Below are positions 36,172 through 45,008 of a stretch of 64,000 bases of DNA, piece after piece. Under the pieces are notes generated by a model. It had not been told where the DNA came from. It ran no database searches and saw nothing but the letters and a program-made list of their open reading frames with translations. The stretch comes from Streptomyces sp. NBC_01210. Lineage in GTDB: Bacteria; Actinomycetota; Actinomycetes; Streptomycetales; Streptomycetaceae. Each line of letters opens with the position of its first letter. Position 1 is the stretch's first letter. The translations under genes and the position numbers were made by a program. The stretch is taken from positions 1,488,001 to 1,552,000 of the forward strand of contig NZ_CP108549.1 of NCBI RefSeq assembly GCF_036010325.1, given 5' to 3'.

Positions 36172-37590
36172 TCACACGGCGGGCATATCCGGGCCGATTC
36201 TGCTCCGTACCGCGGTCTGTACCTCGGCCTCCTCGGCCGGGTCCGCGGCCAGCCTGCGCAGTCGCTCGGCGACCCGCACATCGCCGGTCTCGGCGTGCAG
36301 CGCGGCGACTTCTCTCGTGGTCTCCTCGCAGTCCCACAGACATTCGACGGCGAATCCGGTGGGGAAGGAGGAGTCGGTGGCGGCGAGCGCGCGGGCCGCG
36401 CGCCCGCGGAGCTGGGAAGAAGCGGTCTCCCGGTACACATGGCGCAGTACGGGTGCGGCGCAGGCGATACCGAGCCGTCCCGCCCCGTCGACGAGTGTCC
36501 ACAGCGGCGGTGCGTCAGGACCGTCGGCGCGTACGGTCTCGCGCAGGGCGCCCAGTACCAGCTTGGCGTCCTTGGCGCTGCCCCGGCAGGCGAGCACACC
36601 CGCCGCTGACGCCCCGAGCGCGTCGGGCCGGTGCACCCAGCCGCGCGCCCGGTCGACCGCCTCGTCGCCGCACATCCGCTCGAATGCGGAGACAGCGGCG
36701 TCGGCGACGGCACGAGAGCCGCTGAGCGTCGCGGCCTCGATCAGATTGAGGACGACCGGGTCCCGTGATTCGGCGAGATAGTGCAGGGCGGCACAGCGCG
36801 CGCCGTCGGGCCCCTGACGTGCGGCTTCGACGATGAGCGGCCGGTCGTCGGGTCCGGCAACGGCGGACAGGCAGCGGGCGGCGGGCACATGGAGGGCGCT
36901 GCCGCGCTCCAGGCCCTGCTCGGCCCAGTCGAAGACTGCCTGGACGCTCCATCCGGGCCGGGGCCCGGTGGGCCGCATCTGGCGCTGCCAGCGGTCGAAG
37001 GAGCCTGCCTCCTGTGCTGCCCGCACGCGGGTGCCGACGGCGTCCCGCTGGTCCTCCGCCCACAGCCGCCACGGACGCGGTTCGAAGGCGTCCCGTACAG
37101 CGACGGCAAGTTCGGCGTCACCCTCCGGAGTGGCCGGGAAACGGGCGAGAACCGAGGTGGCCAGCGCCCGCAGACCCGAGTCGTTGTCGCGCAGGGCGAG
37201 CTCGTCGAGGGCCCAGGCCCAGTTGGCTCCGCTCGCGGCGTATCTGCGCAGCAGGGCGAGGGCGTCGCCCCTGCCGTACGAGGCGAGGTGCCCGAGCACC
37301 GCGAGCGCGAGGCCGGTCCTGGCCTCGTCGGTGTCGAGGTGGTCGTCGGTGTCCCAGAGGTGCCGCTCGATCTCCTCGAGACTGCCGTGGAGATCCAGGT
37401 AGAGGCGTGCGTAGTACAGCGAGCGGTTCTCGACCTGCCAGTCGTGGCGGGGATCGCTCAGTACGCAGTGGTTGAGGGCCGCGAGCGCTTCGGCGCGCGG
37501 CGCGGCGAGCGCGTGCAGCGTGCCGTCACCGCGGCCTCTCTGCAGCAGGCCGAGCAGCGTACCGCTCGGCGCTATGACTGGATCGAACAT
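36172..37590 (-). CDS. HEAT-repeat-like protein, unknown function
   Basis: 472 aa, entirely helical by composition, with repeated blocks such as ALAVLGHLASYGRGDALALLRRYAASG, AAGVLACRGSAKDAKLVLGALRE and RGRAARALAATDSSFPTG that look like HEAT/PBS-type solenoid repeats. No catalytic motif is seen. ATG 37590. Not obviously in an operon: 109 bp separates it from the glycosyltransferase. A short open frame rich in terminal cysteines lies 50 bp upstream and could influence its expression. Confidence 0.75.
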   Translation of the reverse strand: MFDPVIAPSGTLLGLLQRGRGDGTLHALAAPRAEALAALNHCVLSDPRHDWQVENRSLYYARLYLDLHGSLEEIERHLWDTDDHLDTDEARTGLALAVLGHLASYGRGDALALLRRYAASGANWAWALDELALRDNDSGLRALATSVLARFPATPEGDAELAVAVRDAFEPRPWRLWAEDQRDAVGTRVRAAQEAGSFDRWQRQMRPTGPRPGWSVQAVFDWAEQGLERGSALHVPAARCLSAVAGPDDRPLIVEAARQGPDGARCAALHYLAESRDPVVLNLIEAATLSGSRAVADAAVSAFERMCGDEAVDRARGWVHRPDALGASAAGVLACRGSAKDAKLVLGALRETVRADGPDAPPLWTLVDGAGRLGIACAAPVLRHVYRETASSQLRGRAARALAATDSSFPTGFAVECLWDCEETTREVAALHAETGDVRVAERLRRLAADPAEEAEVQTAVRSRIGPDMPAV

Positions 37591-37639
37591 GGGGAAAGCC
37601 TCACATCAAGCTGTCGACGCAACCGGGGGGTGGAGGTGC

Positions 37640-37696
37640 CTAGGCCGCGCAGCAACATGTAGGAGCGCCCGTCGTCTTCCGCTTGGTGTAGACCAT
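37640..37696 (-). CDS. Putative 18-aa micropeptide ending in Cys-Cys-Cys
   Basis: ATG 37696, GAGAGG upstream at 9-bp spacing, encodes MVYTKRKTTGAPTCCCAA then TAG. Codon third positions are 14/18 G or C. It ends 49 bp before the start of the HEAT-like gene on the same strand. Actinobacterial short ORFs ending in poly-Cys can act as cysteine-responsive attenuators; whether this is one, or a free micropeptide, is unknown. Confidence 0.4.
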   Translation of the reverse strand: MVYTKRKTTGAPTCCCAA

Positions 37697-37846
37697 CTTT
37701 GTCTGCCTCTCGTCTGTGGCCCCAGGGGAACTCCCGGATGAAGTCCGGGGTAGGGCCCGACGTCATGATGACCCACCCATTTCGCCACCGCGACCACATT
37801 TACGGCGTCCCTCCCAGAGGCTTCCCAACGGCCCCTCGGCAGCCGC

Positions 37847-38239
37847 TCAATGGCCGCCGAACAGCTCCAGGAGGTCTGTCTTCCCAAACATCCGCGCGGT
37901 ATCCATCGCGGATGGAGTTCCGGCTTCCGGATCTGCTCCGCCGGCCAGCAGGGCGCGGATGACGGCGTCCTCACCCTTGAAGACGGCTCCGGCGAGCGGC
38001 GTCTGGCCGCGGTCGTTGGCCCGGTCCGGCTCCGCGCCGCGGGCGATGAGCGCCTCCACCGCGGAGGCGTGCCCGTGGTAGGCGGCCAGCATGACGAGGG
38101 TGTCCCCGCGGTCGTTGGTGAGGTTCGCCGGGACGCCTGCGTCGATGTACGCGGCGAGCGCCTCGGTCTCTCCCTGACGGGCCAGATCGAAGACCTTGGT
38201 CGCGAGCTCGATCACCTCGGGATCCGGGGCTTCGCTCAT
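37847..38239 (-). CDS. Ankyrin-repeat protein
   Basis: 130 aa. Three to four ankyrin repeats: ETEALAAYIDAGVPANLTNDRGDTLVMLAAYHG, HASAVEALIARGAEPDRANDRGQTPLAGAVFKG, EDAVIRALLAGGADPEAGTPSAMDTARMFG. Likely cytosolic protein-binding module; partner unknown. ATG 38239 is favoured by AAAGGTGG upstream; GTG 38251 is in frame but lacks spacing. Confidence 0.88.
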   Translation of the reverse strand: MSEAPDPEVIELATKVFDLARQGETEALAAYIDAGVPANLTNDRGDTLVMLAAYHGHASAVEALIARGAEPDRANDRGQTPLAGAVFKGEDAVIRALLAGGADPEAGTPSAMDTARMFGKTDLLELFGGH

Positions 38240-38431
38240 CGGACGGACCACCTTTCACCGCGTTGACCTGGAGCGCACGGCAAGAGCGGCCGTACGAGTG
38301 AATCGACAGGCTACTGCCCGCGCAGCGACATGACGCGGCAGGCCGGAGGCAAGGATCACCGCATGCGAGGCACTGTGCCGCGCAACCGAGCAGTGTGCCC
38401 CCCGAACGGTTCTCCAACGTCCTCCAGTGCA

Positions 38432-38452
38432 GTGAAATATGGAACATTTCAC
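38432..38452. promoter_or_regulatory. Palindrome upstream of smeA
   Basis: GTGAAAT (38432-38438), 7-nt spacer, ATTTCAC (38446-38452): perfect 7-bp arms, 84 bp before the smeA start, in a locally AT-rich stretch. Good candidate for a developmental regulator site. Confidence 0.6.
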
Positions 38453-38535
38453 CCATTTGCACCTTTTATCACATGAGTACTTCCTGTGAGCATGGAAGAA
38501 CTCATGGTGACCGTCCCTCGACCAGGAGAACTCTC

Positions 38536-38730
38536 ATGATCCTTTCATGCTCAGGTGTCGTGCTGCTCGGAATCGTCGTCTTCCTCTTCGTCAGGAAGGA
38601 CGGGCTCAAGACGTCCCACGGATTCACGTGCGCCCTCTTCGGCTTCTTCCTGGCGGGCACCGCCATCGCGCCCAGCGTCAAGGCCGGCACAGCGAGCCTC
38701 GCCAGTCTCCTGGGCGGGATCAAATTCTGA
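38536..38730 (+). CDS. smeA: Small sporulation membrane protein SmeA
   Basis: 64 aa with two hydrophobic segments (SCSGVVLLGIVVFLFV and FTCALFGFFLAGTAIA). Size, topology and its place directly before an FtsK-like gene match SmeA of S. coelicolor, which localises to sporulation septa and recruits SffA. ATG 38536 follows AGGAGAA. A perfect palindrome lies in the promoter region. Confidence 0.85.
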   Translation: MILSCSGVVLLGIVVFLFVRKDGLKTSHGFTCALFGFFLAGTAIAPSVKAGTASLASLLGGIKF

Positions 38731-38739
38731 CGCCCCCGC

Positions 38740-38790
38740 CCCGCTCAGCACCTCCAGCACCTCCAGCTCCATCAGCACCATCAGCACCTT
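38740..38790. repeat. Short CAGCACCTC/CATCAGCAC direct repeats between smeA and sffA
   Basis: CAGCACCTC-like 9-bp units repeat about five times in the 72-bp smeA-sffA spacer (CAGCACCTCCAGCACCTCC, then two CATCAGCACC units), ending at the sffA ribosome site AGGAG. Confidence 0.75.
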
Positions 38791-38802
38791 CAGGAGACCG
38801 AT

Positions 38803-40353
38803 GTGGCCCGGCGCCCACTCCCCCGCATTCTCAGCAGCGGCAGCGCACAGCTCGCCCGGAGCCGCGAGATCGCGCGCACGGCCGCCGACAGCGCCACGGA
38901 CGTCCTTCATCCGCTGATCACGATCACCCGTGGTCTGCGGCAGCTGGCCGCCACGGCAGCGCGCAGGTGGGCCGCCACCCCCAAGGAACGGCGTGGTCCC
39001 GCGCTGTTCCTGATCGTGGGCTGCGGCCTGGTGGTCGTGCTCATCCCGTACGGGCCACTGGTCGCCCTGATCTCGGTGATGGCCGCGGCCGCCTGGAAGG
39101 GCCGGGTGCGTACGCCGGTGAGGACCGGGCCTGACGAAGCGGAGACCGGGCGGCTCCAGGCCCTCTACGAGGCGCTCGTGCCGTACTTCTCCGTCGCCGA
39201 GGACCCGGCTCCGCTGTTCGCCCACGGCGGCGAATGGAGCAAGGCCTTCAGCGGCTACGAATTCGACGGCAACGGACGCCTCACCCGGCTGTCGGTGAAG
39301 TACCCCGCCTACTTCACCGACGGCGAGTCCGAGTCCCGGGCCCGGATCGAGAAGCTGCTGCATGCCAAGTCCGGACGCGGCCGCGAGTATCTCTTCAACT
39401 GGGACGAGGAGGGCAACCAGCTCGTGATGAGCGTGCTCCCCGCACTGCCCACCTCCATCGCCGCCCAGCGTTTCGTCACCGTCCCCGGCGAAACCGTGCT
39501 GGGCTTCACCGACGCCGACGCGGTGCAGCGCACCGTGCCGGTGAAGGAGGGCGAGGAGACCAGGGACGCGCCACCCGTCGTCTGGCGTACGGGTCCGCGT
39601 TCGACGGAGCCGCATCTGCTGGTCGTCGGCGAGCCCGGCAGCGGCGCCACCACCCTGCTGCGCTCGATCGCTCTGCAGGCCCTGCAGCACGGAGACGTAC
39701 TGATCATCGAGGGCAGCGGCACCGGTGAGTACGCCTGTCTGACGGGGCGGACAGGCGTACTGGCTCTGGAGTGCGGGCTGGCCGGAGCGCTGGCGGCCCT
39801 GGAGTGGGCGGCGCACGAGACCGAGCGCAGGCTGATCTCCGCCAACCGGGCCCGGCAGGCCGGGCACCCCGCACCCGAGGACACCAAACGGCCGTTGTGG
39901 ATCCTGCTGGACCGCCCGAGCATCCTCGGCCATCTGGCGGCGGCCGACGGGCACCCCGATCCGCAGCAGCTACTGCAGGTACCACTGCGTCATGGCCGGG
40001 CGGCCCACGTGACGGTGGTCGTGGCCGAGCAGTTCGACAGCCTGGACGCGCTCACCGAGGCCGTACGGACGCATACGCGTGCCCGCGTGGTGCTGGGTCC
40101 TGCTACCTTCGAGCAGGTGGAGTCCGTGCTCGGCGTGGAGCCGCACACCACGCCGACGACCGAAGTGCCGTCCGGCCGGGGCTACGCACGGCTTGGTACG
40201 GGTTCGGTGCTCAGGCTGCAGGTGCCGGCGACCCCGGACCCGTACGACGAAACGACGAGCGAGGCGCACCGGCAGGCTGTGCTGGACCTGCTGCCGGAGA
40301 GGCCGGAGCGAGTCGAGGCGGCGGCCCCGGACCCCGTACCGGCCGAGGGCTGA
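38803..40353 (+). CDS. sffA: Septum-associated FtsK-like protein SffA
   Basis: 516 aa, FtsK/SpoIIIE-like, acting at sporulation septa with SmeA. N-terminal helical part, one or two membrane segments (GPALFLIVGCGLVVVLIPYGPLVALISVM, about 66-95), then a RecA-like domain. The phosphate loop reads VVGEPGSGATTLL: the invariant Lys is Ala (A282). PLWILLDRP is a Walker B-like strand with Asp followed by Arg. It is shorter than FtsK, with no gamma domain. GTG 38803 has AGGAG 6 bp upstream. It may bind ATP weakly or act structurally. Confidence 0.85.
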   Translation: MARRPLPRILSSGSAQLARSREIARTAADSATDVLHPLITITRGLRQLAATAARRWAATPKERRGPALFLIVGCGLVVVLIPYGPLVALISVMAAAAWKGRVRTPVRTGPDEAETGRLQALYEALVPYFSVAEDPAPLFAHGGEWSKAFSGYEFDGNGRLTRLSVKYPAYFTDGESESRARIEKLLHAKSGRGREYLFNWDEEGNQLVMSVLPALPTSIAAQRFVTVPGETVLGFTDADAVQRTVPVKEGEETRDAPPVVWRTGPRSTEPHLLVVGEPGSGATTLLRSIALQALQHGDVLIIEGSGTGEYACLTGRTGVLALECGLAGALAALEWAAHETERRLISANRARQAGHPAPEDTKRPLWILLDRPSILGHLAAADGHPDPQQLLQVPLRHGRAAHVTVVVAEQFDSLDALTEAVRTHTRARVVLGPATFEQVESVLGVEPHTTPTTEVPSGRGYARLGTGSVLRLQVPATPDPYDETTSEAHRQAVLDLLPERPERVEAAAPDPVPAEG

Positions 40354-40413
40354 CGTTCATCGACCGACAGATGACAGATTTCGCCTGACGATGCAAAGGA
40401 CGACAACTGACAG

Positions 40414-40437
40414 CTGACGGATTTCGGAATCCGTCAG
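40414..40437. terminator. Hairpin between convergent sffA and MocR genes
   Basis: CTGACGGATT pairs perfectly with AATCCGTCAG over a TCGG tetraloop. The right arm overlaps the MocR stop codon. Confidence 0.75.
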
Positions 40438-41933
40438 GCAACAAACGTCCGCGGCGCCTCCGTGCCGGTGCTCGCGCCCGTCTCGACGAGCCGCGCCGCC
40501 GCCGCCAGCCGCGCCGCCGCCTCCTCCGCGACCACCCCGCCGACCGTGAACGGCAGCCGTACGTAGCCCTCGAAGGCCCCGTCGACACCGAATCGCGGCC
40601 CCGAAGGCACCCGCACCCCCACGCGCTCACCGACCTCGGCGAGCCGGGATCCCGACAGCCCTCCGGTGCGTACCCAGAGCGTCAGCCCACCGCTCGGCAC
40701 ATCGAACTCCCAGTCCGGCAGCTCCCGGCGGACCGCCGCGACCAGCGCGTCACGGTTCTCGCGTGCCTGGGTACGCCGAATGGACACGGCTTCCTCCCAG
40801 CCCCCGGTCTGCATCAGCCAGTTGACCGCGAGCTGTTCCAGCACCGGCGTGCCCAGGTCCGCGTATGCGCGTGCCGCGACCAGGGAACGGATCACGTCGG
40901 GTGCCGCGCGCACCCATCCGATCCGCATGCCGGCCCAGAAGGCCTTGCTGGCCGAGCCGACGGTGAGGACCGTACTGCCCGCCGGGTCGAAGGCGCAGAC
41001 GGGCCGCGGCATGTCGATGTCGTCGTCCAGGTGCAGCTCGGACATGGTCTCGTCGACGACCAGGACGGTGCCGGCCGAGCGTGCGGCGTCCACGAGGCGG
41101 CGCCGCTGGTCCTCGTCGGCAAGCGCGCCGGTGGGGTTGTGGAAGTCGGCGACGACGTAGGCGAGCCGGGGCGCGGCGTCGCGCAGTACCTGCCGCCACC
41201 GGGACAGGTCCCAGCCGGTCAGCCCTTCGGCCATGGCCACCGGCACGAGGCGGGCCCCGGCCTCGCGCATCAGCTGGAGGATGTTGGCGTAGGAGGGGGA
41301 TTCGACGGCGATGCGTTCGCCGCGCCCCGCGAAGAGGTGGCAGATGGCGTCGATGGCGCCCATCGCGCCGGTGGTGACCATGATCTGCTCGGGCATGGTG
41401 GGGATGCCGCGCCGGGTGTAGCGGTCGGCAAGCATCTGGCGCAGGGCGGGCAGGCCGGCCGGGTAGTCGCCGTGGGTGTGTGCGTACGGGGGCAGTTCTT
41501 CGAGCGCTCCCTGGACGGCTCGGGTGAGCCAGGGTTCGGGCGCGGGCAGGGCGGCGCAGCCGAGGTCGATCATCGAGCCGAGCGATTCCGGCGGCAGGGG
41601 TTCCAGTCCGCGGGCGGGCAGTGGGTTCCCGGCGGGTACGGCGGTCCAGCTGCCCGCTCCCCTGCGGGACTCGAGGAAGCCTTCGGCGCGCAGCGCTTCG
41701 TAGGCCGCCGCGACGGTGGTGCGGCTGACGGAGAGGGCGAGGGCGAGTTCGCGTTCGGCGGGGAGCCGTGCGGCGACAGGGACGCGGCCTTCGAGGACGA
41801 GGAGCCGGATGCCGTCGGCGAGTGCGCGGTAGGCGGGGGGCTTGCGGGTGCCTGGTCCGGCCGGGCGGGATTGCTGGGAGGTGAGCTGCCTGGCGAGCTG
41901 AGCCGCGCCTACCGCTGAGGTCCACTGCGTCAT
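40434..41933 (-). CDS. MocR-type GntR regulator with aminotransferase domain
   Basis: 499 aa. Winged helix at residues 30-100 (RLPAERELALALSVSRTTVAAAYEALRAEGFLESRRGAG), then a full aminotransferase-like domain: DFHNPTGA, VLVVDETMSELHLDD, and VLTVGSASKAFWAGMRIGWVR carrying the PLP lysine. Divergent from a YczE-like membrane protein, an arrangement repeatedly seen for YczR-type MocR regulators, so it probably controls that gene. ATG 41933 starts the conserved part; GAGGAAGGTGG lies about 10 bp upstream. Confidence 0.9.
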   Translation of the reverse strand: MTQWTSAVGAAQLARQLTSQQSRPAGPGTRKPPAYRALADGIRLLVLEGRVPVAARLPAERELALALSVSRTTVAAAYEALRAEGFLESRRGAGSWTAVPAGNPLPARGLEPLPPESLGSMIDLGCAALPAPEPWLTRAVQGALEELPPYAHTHGDYPAGLPALRQMLADRYTRRGIPTMPEQIMVTTGAMGAIDAICHLFAGRGERIAVESPSYANILQLMREAGARLVPVAMAEGLTGWDLSRWRQVLRDAAPRLAYVVADFHNPTGALADEDQRRRLVDAARSAGTVLVVDETMSELHLDDDIDMPRPVCAFDPAGSTVLTVGSASKAFWAGMRIGWVRAAPDVIRSLVAARAYADLGTPVLEQLAVNWLMQTGGWEEAVSIRRTQARENRDALVAAVRRELPDWEFDVPSGGLTLWVRTGGLSGSRLAEVGERVGVRVPSGPRFGVDGAFEGYVRLPFTVGGVVAEEAAARLAAAARLVETGASTGTEAPRTFVA

Positions 41934-41937
41934 GGAA

Positions 41938-42011
41938 GTCAGTCCACCTTCCTCGAATTGGCCATGGTTGCCGTCTGTTCCGTAGCCACAGAGTGTCATG
42001 CGTCAGTCCAC
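41938..42011. promoter_or_regulatory. Direct repeat GTCAGTCCAC flanking the divergent promoter
   Basis: GTCAGTCCAC occurs at 41938-41947 and 42002-42011, same orientation, 64 bp apart. MocR regulators typically bind direct repeats, so these are candidate operator halves. Confidence 0.5.
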
Positions 42012-42033
42012 AACCGCCAGAGGGGGCTCCATC

Positions 42034-42681
42034 GTGTCCGCGCATCTCACCCGCAGGCTGCTGCATCTGTACATCGGTCTGGCGCTGTGCGGGGTGAATT
42101 CGGCGCTCCTTGTGCGCGGCGGGCTGGGGCTCGAGCCGTGGGGTGTGCTTCATCAGGGTCTGGCCGAGCGCACGGGACTGACGATCGGCGTGGTGTCGAT
42201 CATCGTCGGCGCGGCTGTTCTGCTGCTGTGGATTCCGATCAGGCAGCGGCCGGGTCTTGGCACGGTTTCGAATGTCTTTGTGATCGGAATCACGATGGAC
42301 GGCACGCTGGCGCTGGTGCCCGATGTGTCCGGGCTCGGGGCGCAGATTCCGGTGATGGCCGGGGGCATCGTGCTCAATGGGGTGGCAACGGGCCTGTATC
42401 TCTCGGCGCGGTTCGGGCCGGGTCCGCGGGACGGTCTGATGACGGGGCTGCACCGGCTCACGGGGCGTTCGATCCGGCTGGTCCGTACGGCGATCGAGCT
42501 GGCTGTGGTGGCGACCGGCTTTGTGCTGGGCGGCTCGGTGGGTGTCGGCACGGTCGCGTATGCGTTGGCCATCGGGCCGCTGGCGCAGTTGTTCCTGCGT
42601 GTCTTCGCCATCTCGGAGCGGGACGGTGGCAGCACGGTGGTCGCCGGCGCGACACCGAAGCAGGCGATACTGCGGCAGTGA
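42034..42681 (+). CDS. YczE-like integral membrane protein
   Basis: 215 aa from GTG 42034 (AGAGGGGG 7 bp upstream); ATG 41998 is an in-frame alternative without a ribosome site. About five hydrophobic helices; the conserved LGLEPWGVLHQGLAERTGL and RFGPGPRDGLMTGLHRLTGRSI loops place it in the YczE/YitT-like group of presumed transporters. Probably regulated by the divergent MocR protein; substrate unknown. Its stop overlaps the next gene's start. Confidence 0.82.
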   Translation: MSAHLTRRLLHLYIGLALCGVNSALLVRGGLGLEPWGVLHQGLAERTGLTIGVVSIIVGAAVLLLWIPIRQRPGLGTVSNVFVIGITMDGTLALVPDVSGLGAQIPVMAGGIVLNGVATGLYLSARFGPGPRDGLMTGLHRLTGRSIRLVRTAIELAVVATGFVLGGSVGVGTVAYALAIGPLAQLFLRVFAISERDGGSTVVAGATPKQAILRQ

Positions 42682-43442
42682 CTCGCGTACGCCACCCTTA
42701 CCTGGACCATCCGTCGGTACTCGCCTTCGCCCATCGTGGCGGGGCGGCCGACGGGATAGAGAACACCGCGGCCGCTTTCCGGCGGGCCGCCGATGTCGGC
42801 TACCGCTATTTCGAGACCGATGTCCACACCACCGCGGACGGGCAGCTGGTCGCCTTTCATGACGCGACGCTGGACCGGGTGACGGATGCGCGCGGTCGGA
42901 TAGCGGCGCTGCCGTGGAGCGAGGTGCGGCAGGCGAGGGTGGCGGGCAGGGAACCGTTGGCGCTGTTCGAGGAGCTGCTGGAGGAGTTCCCCCGGGCGCG
43001 CTGGAATGTGGACGTCAAAGCGGAGCCAGCGCTGGTTCCGCTGGTGGATCTGATTCGCAGGGCGGGTGCCTGGGACCGGGTGTGTGTCGGTTCCTTCTCG
43101 GAGGGCCGGGTGGCCAGGGCGATGCGTCTCGCGGGGCCGCGGCTGGCGACGTCGTACGGGGTGCGGGGCGTGGTGGGTCTACGGCTGCGTTCGTACGGGA
43201 TTCCGGCGGCGCTGCGGGCGGGTGCGGTGTGCGCTCAGGTCCCGGAGTCGCAGGGCGGCATCCGCGTGGTGGACCGGCGTTTTGTGCGGGCGGCGCACGA
43301 TCGGGGTCTGCAGGTGCATGTCTGGACCGTGAATGAGGCGGATCGGATGGCGGCGCTCCTCGATCTCGGTGTGGATGGCATCATGACCGATCATCTGGAG
43401 ACGTTGCGCACGGTACTGACCGACCGGGGAGTCTGGGTCTGA
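42678..43442 (+). CDS. Glycerophosphodiester phosphodiesterase
   Basis: 254 aa, GDPD TIM-barrel. AFAHRGGAADGIENT supplies the first His/Arg/Glu cluster, YRYFETDVHTTADGQLVAFHDATLDR the metal-binding Glu-Asp and second His; VHVWTVNEADRM and GVDGIMTDHLE close the barrel. Hydrolyses glycerophosphodiesters to glycerol 3-phosphate and an alcohol, in the cytosol (no signal peptide). GTG 42678 overlaps the upstream stop (GTGA), so it is co-translated with the YczE-like gene. Confidence 0.92.
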   Translation: MTRVRHPYLDHPSVLAFAHRGGAADGIENTAAAFRRAADVGYRYFETDVHTTADGQLVAFHDATLDRVTDARGRIAALPWSEVRQARVAGREPLALFEELLEEFPRARWNVDVKAEPALVPLVDLIRRAGAWDRVCVGSFSEGRVARAMRLAGPRLATSYGVRGVVGLRLRSYGIPAALRAGAVCAQVPESQGGIRVVDRRFVRAAHDRGLQVHVWTVNEADRMAALLDLGVDGIMTDHLETLRTVLTDRGVWV

Positions 43443-43485
43443 AACCCCGCGCGTCTGCACTACGGGACGAGCGAGGGGGCGCGGG

Positions 43486-44841
43486 ATGACGGCCGACACC
43501 GCGGACCGGACAACCGGAACGACCGGGGCGAGTGAGCGCAGACGCGAGCAACGCGGCTGGTATTTCTATGACTTCGCGTGCTCGGTCTATTCGACGAGTG
43601 TGCTGACGGTCTTCCTGGGGCCGTATCTGACGTCGGTGGCGAAAGCCGCGGCGGACGCCGACGGTTTTGTGCATCCGCTGGGTGTGCCGGTGCGGGCGGG
43701 TTCCGTTTTCGCGTACTCGGTGTCCGTGTCGGTGGTGGTGGCGGTGCTGCTGATGCCGCTGGCGGGCGCGGCGGCGGACCGTACCGGCCGGAAGAAGCCG
43801 CTGTTGGCGGTGGCGGCGTACGTGGGTGCGACCGCGACGGCGGGGATGTTCTTCCTGGACGGCGACCGGTATCTGCTGGGCGCGTTTCTGCTGATCGTCG
43901 CCAATGCGTCGCTGTCGGTGTCGATGGTGTTGTACAACGCGTATCTGCCGCAAATCTCGGAGCCGGACGAACGTGATGCGGTGTCGTCGCGCGGCTGGGC
44001 GTTCGGCTATACGTCAGGCGCGCTGGTACTGGTACTGAATCTGGTCGTGTACTCGGGTCACGAGACGTTCGGGCTTTCGGAGTCCGAGGCGGTGCGGATC
44101 TGTCTGGCGTCGGCGGGGCTGTGGTGGGGCGCCTTCACACTGGTGCCGCTGCGGCGGCTGCGGGACCGGCGGCTGGCGCCGAGTGGCGAGGGGGCGGTCG
44201 GTTCGGGGTGGCGGCAGCTGATGGCCACGTTGCGGGACATGCGCCGGCATCCGTTGACGCTGTCGTTCCTGCTGGCCTATCTGATCTACAACGACGGCGT
44301 GCAGACAGTCATCTCACAGGCTTCGATCTACGGGTCGGAGGAGCTGGGTCTTGATCAGACAACGTTGATCACGGCAGTGCTGCTGGTGCAGGTGCTCGCG
44401 GTGGCGGGTGCGCTGGGCATGGGGCGGCTGGCCAGGACACATGGGGCCAAGCGGACGATTCTGGGTTCACTGGCGGTCTGGACGCTGATTCTGGCGGCGG
44501 GGTACTTCCTGCCGGCCGGGGCGCCGGTGTGGTTCTTCGGTCTCGCCGGGGCGATCGGGCTGGTTCTGGGCGGAAGCCAGGCGTTGTCGCGGTCGTTGTT
44601 CTCACATCTGGTTCCGCGCGGCAAGGAGGCCGAGTATTTCTCGGCCTATGAGATGAGCGACCGCGGGCTGAGCTGGCTGGGGCCGCTGGTGTTCGGGCTT
44701 GCATACCAGCTGACCGGCAGTTATCGGGACGCGATCATCTCTTTGGTGGTCTTCTTCGCGCTGGGATTCGTGCTGCTGGCACGGGTACCGGTGAGGCGTG
44801 CCGTGGCGGCCGCGGGCAACCCTGTGCCGGAGCGGATTTAG
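43486..44841 (+). CDS. MFS transporter, Atg22/UMF1 group
   Basis: 451 aa, 12 helices. WYFYDFACSVYSTSVLTVFLGPYL at the N-terminus and the ADRTGRKKPLL loop are typical of the Atg22-like branch (vacuolar amino-acid effluxers in yeast; bacterial roles unknown). ATG 43486 has GAGGGGG upstream. 43 bp downstream of the GDPD gene, so probably the same transcript. Substrate unknown. Confidence 0.87.
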   Translation: MTADTADRTTGTTGASERRREQRGWYFYDFACSVYSTSVLTVFLGPYLTSVAKAAADADGFVHPLGVPVRAGSVFAYSVSVSVVVAVLLMPLAGAAADRTGRKKPLLAVAAYVGATATAGMFFLDGDRYLLGAFLLIVANASLSVSMVLYNAYLPQISEPDERDAVSSRGWAFGYTSGALVLVLNLVVYSGHETFGLSESEAVRICLASAGLWWGAFTLVPLRRLRDRRLAPSGEGAVGSGWRQLMATLRDMRRHPLTLSFLLAYLIYNDGVQTVISQASIYGSEELGLDQTTLITAVLLVQVLAVAGALGMGRLARTHGAKRTILGSLAVWTLILAAGYFLPAGAPVWFFGLAGAIGLVLGGSQALSRSLFSHLVPRGKEAEYFSAYEMSDRGLSWLGPLVFGLAYQLTGSYRDAIISLVVFFALGFVLLARVPVRRAVAAAGNPVPERI

Positions 44842-45008
44842 ACGTTGAAGTGAAAGGCCGGTAGTGTACGCCTTTGGCCTGCCAGACGGACCGTTACTGC
44901 GTGCTGAAGAAGTGAATTCACTGGGTGACACTTTCTGTCAGATGTGACAAAGCGGGCACTGGTGGGTACAACAAGGGGCGGCACGACGGGCGACGCATGA
45001 CCCGGAAC

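Noticed and set aside
37572..37799. 75-aa minus-strand frame overlapping the Cys-rich micropeptide
   Set aside because: Codon bias is poor in the middle and it overlaps the HEAT-like start; the 18-aa frame has better bias and ribosome site.
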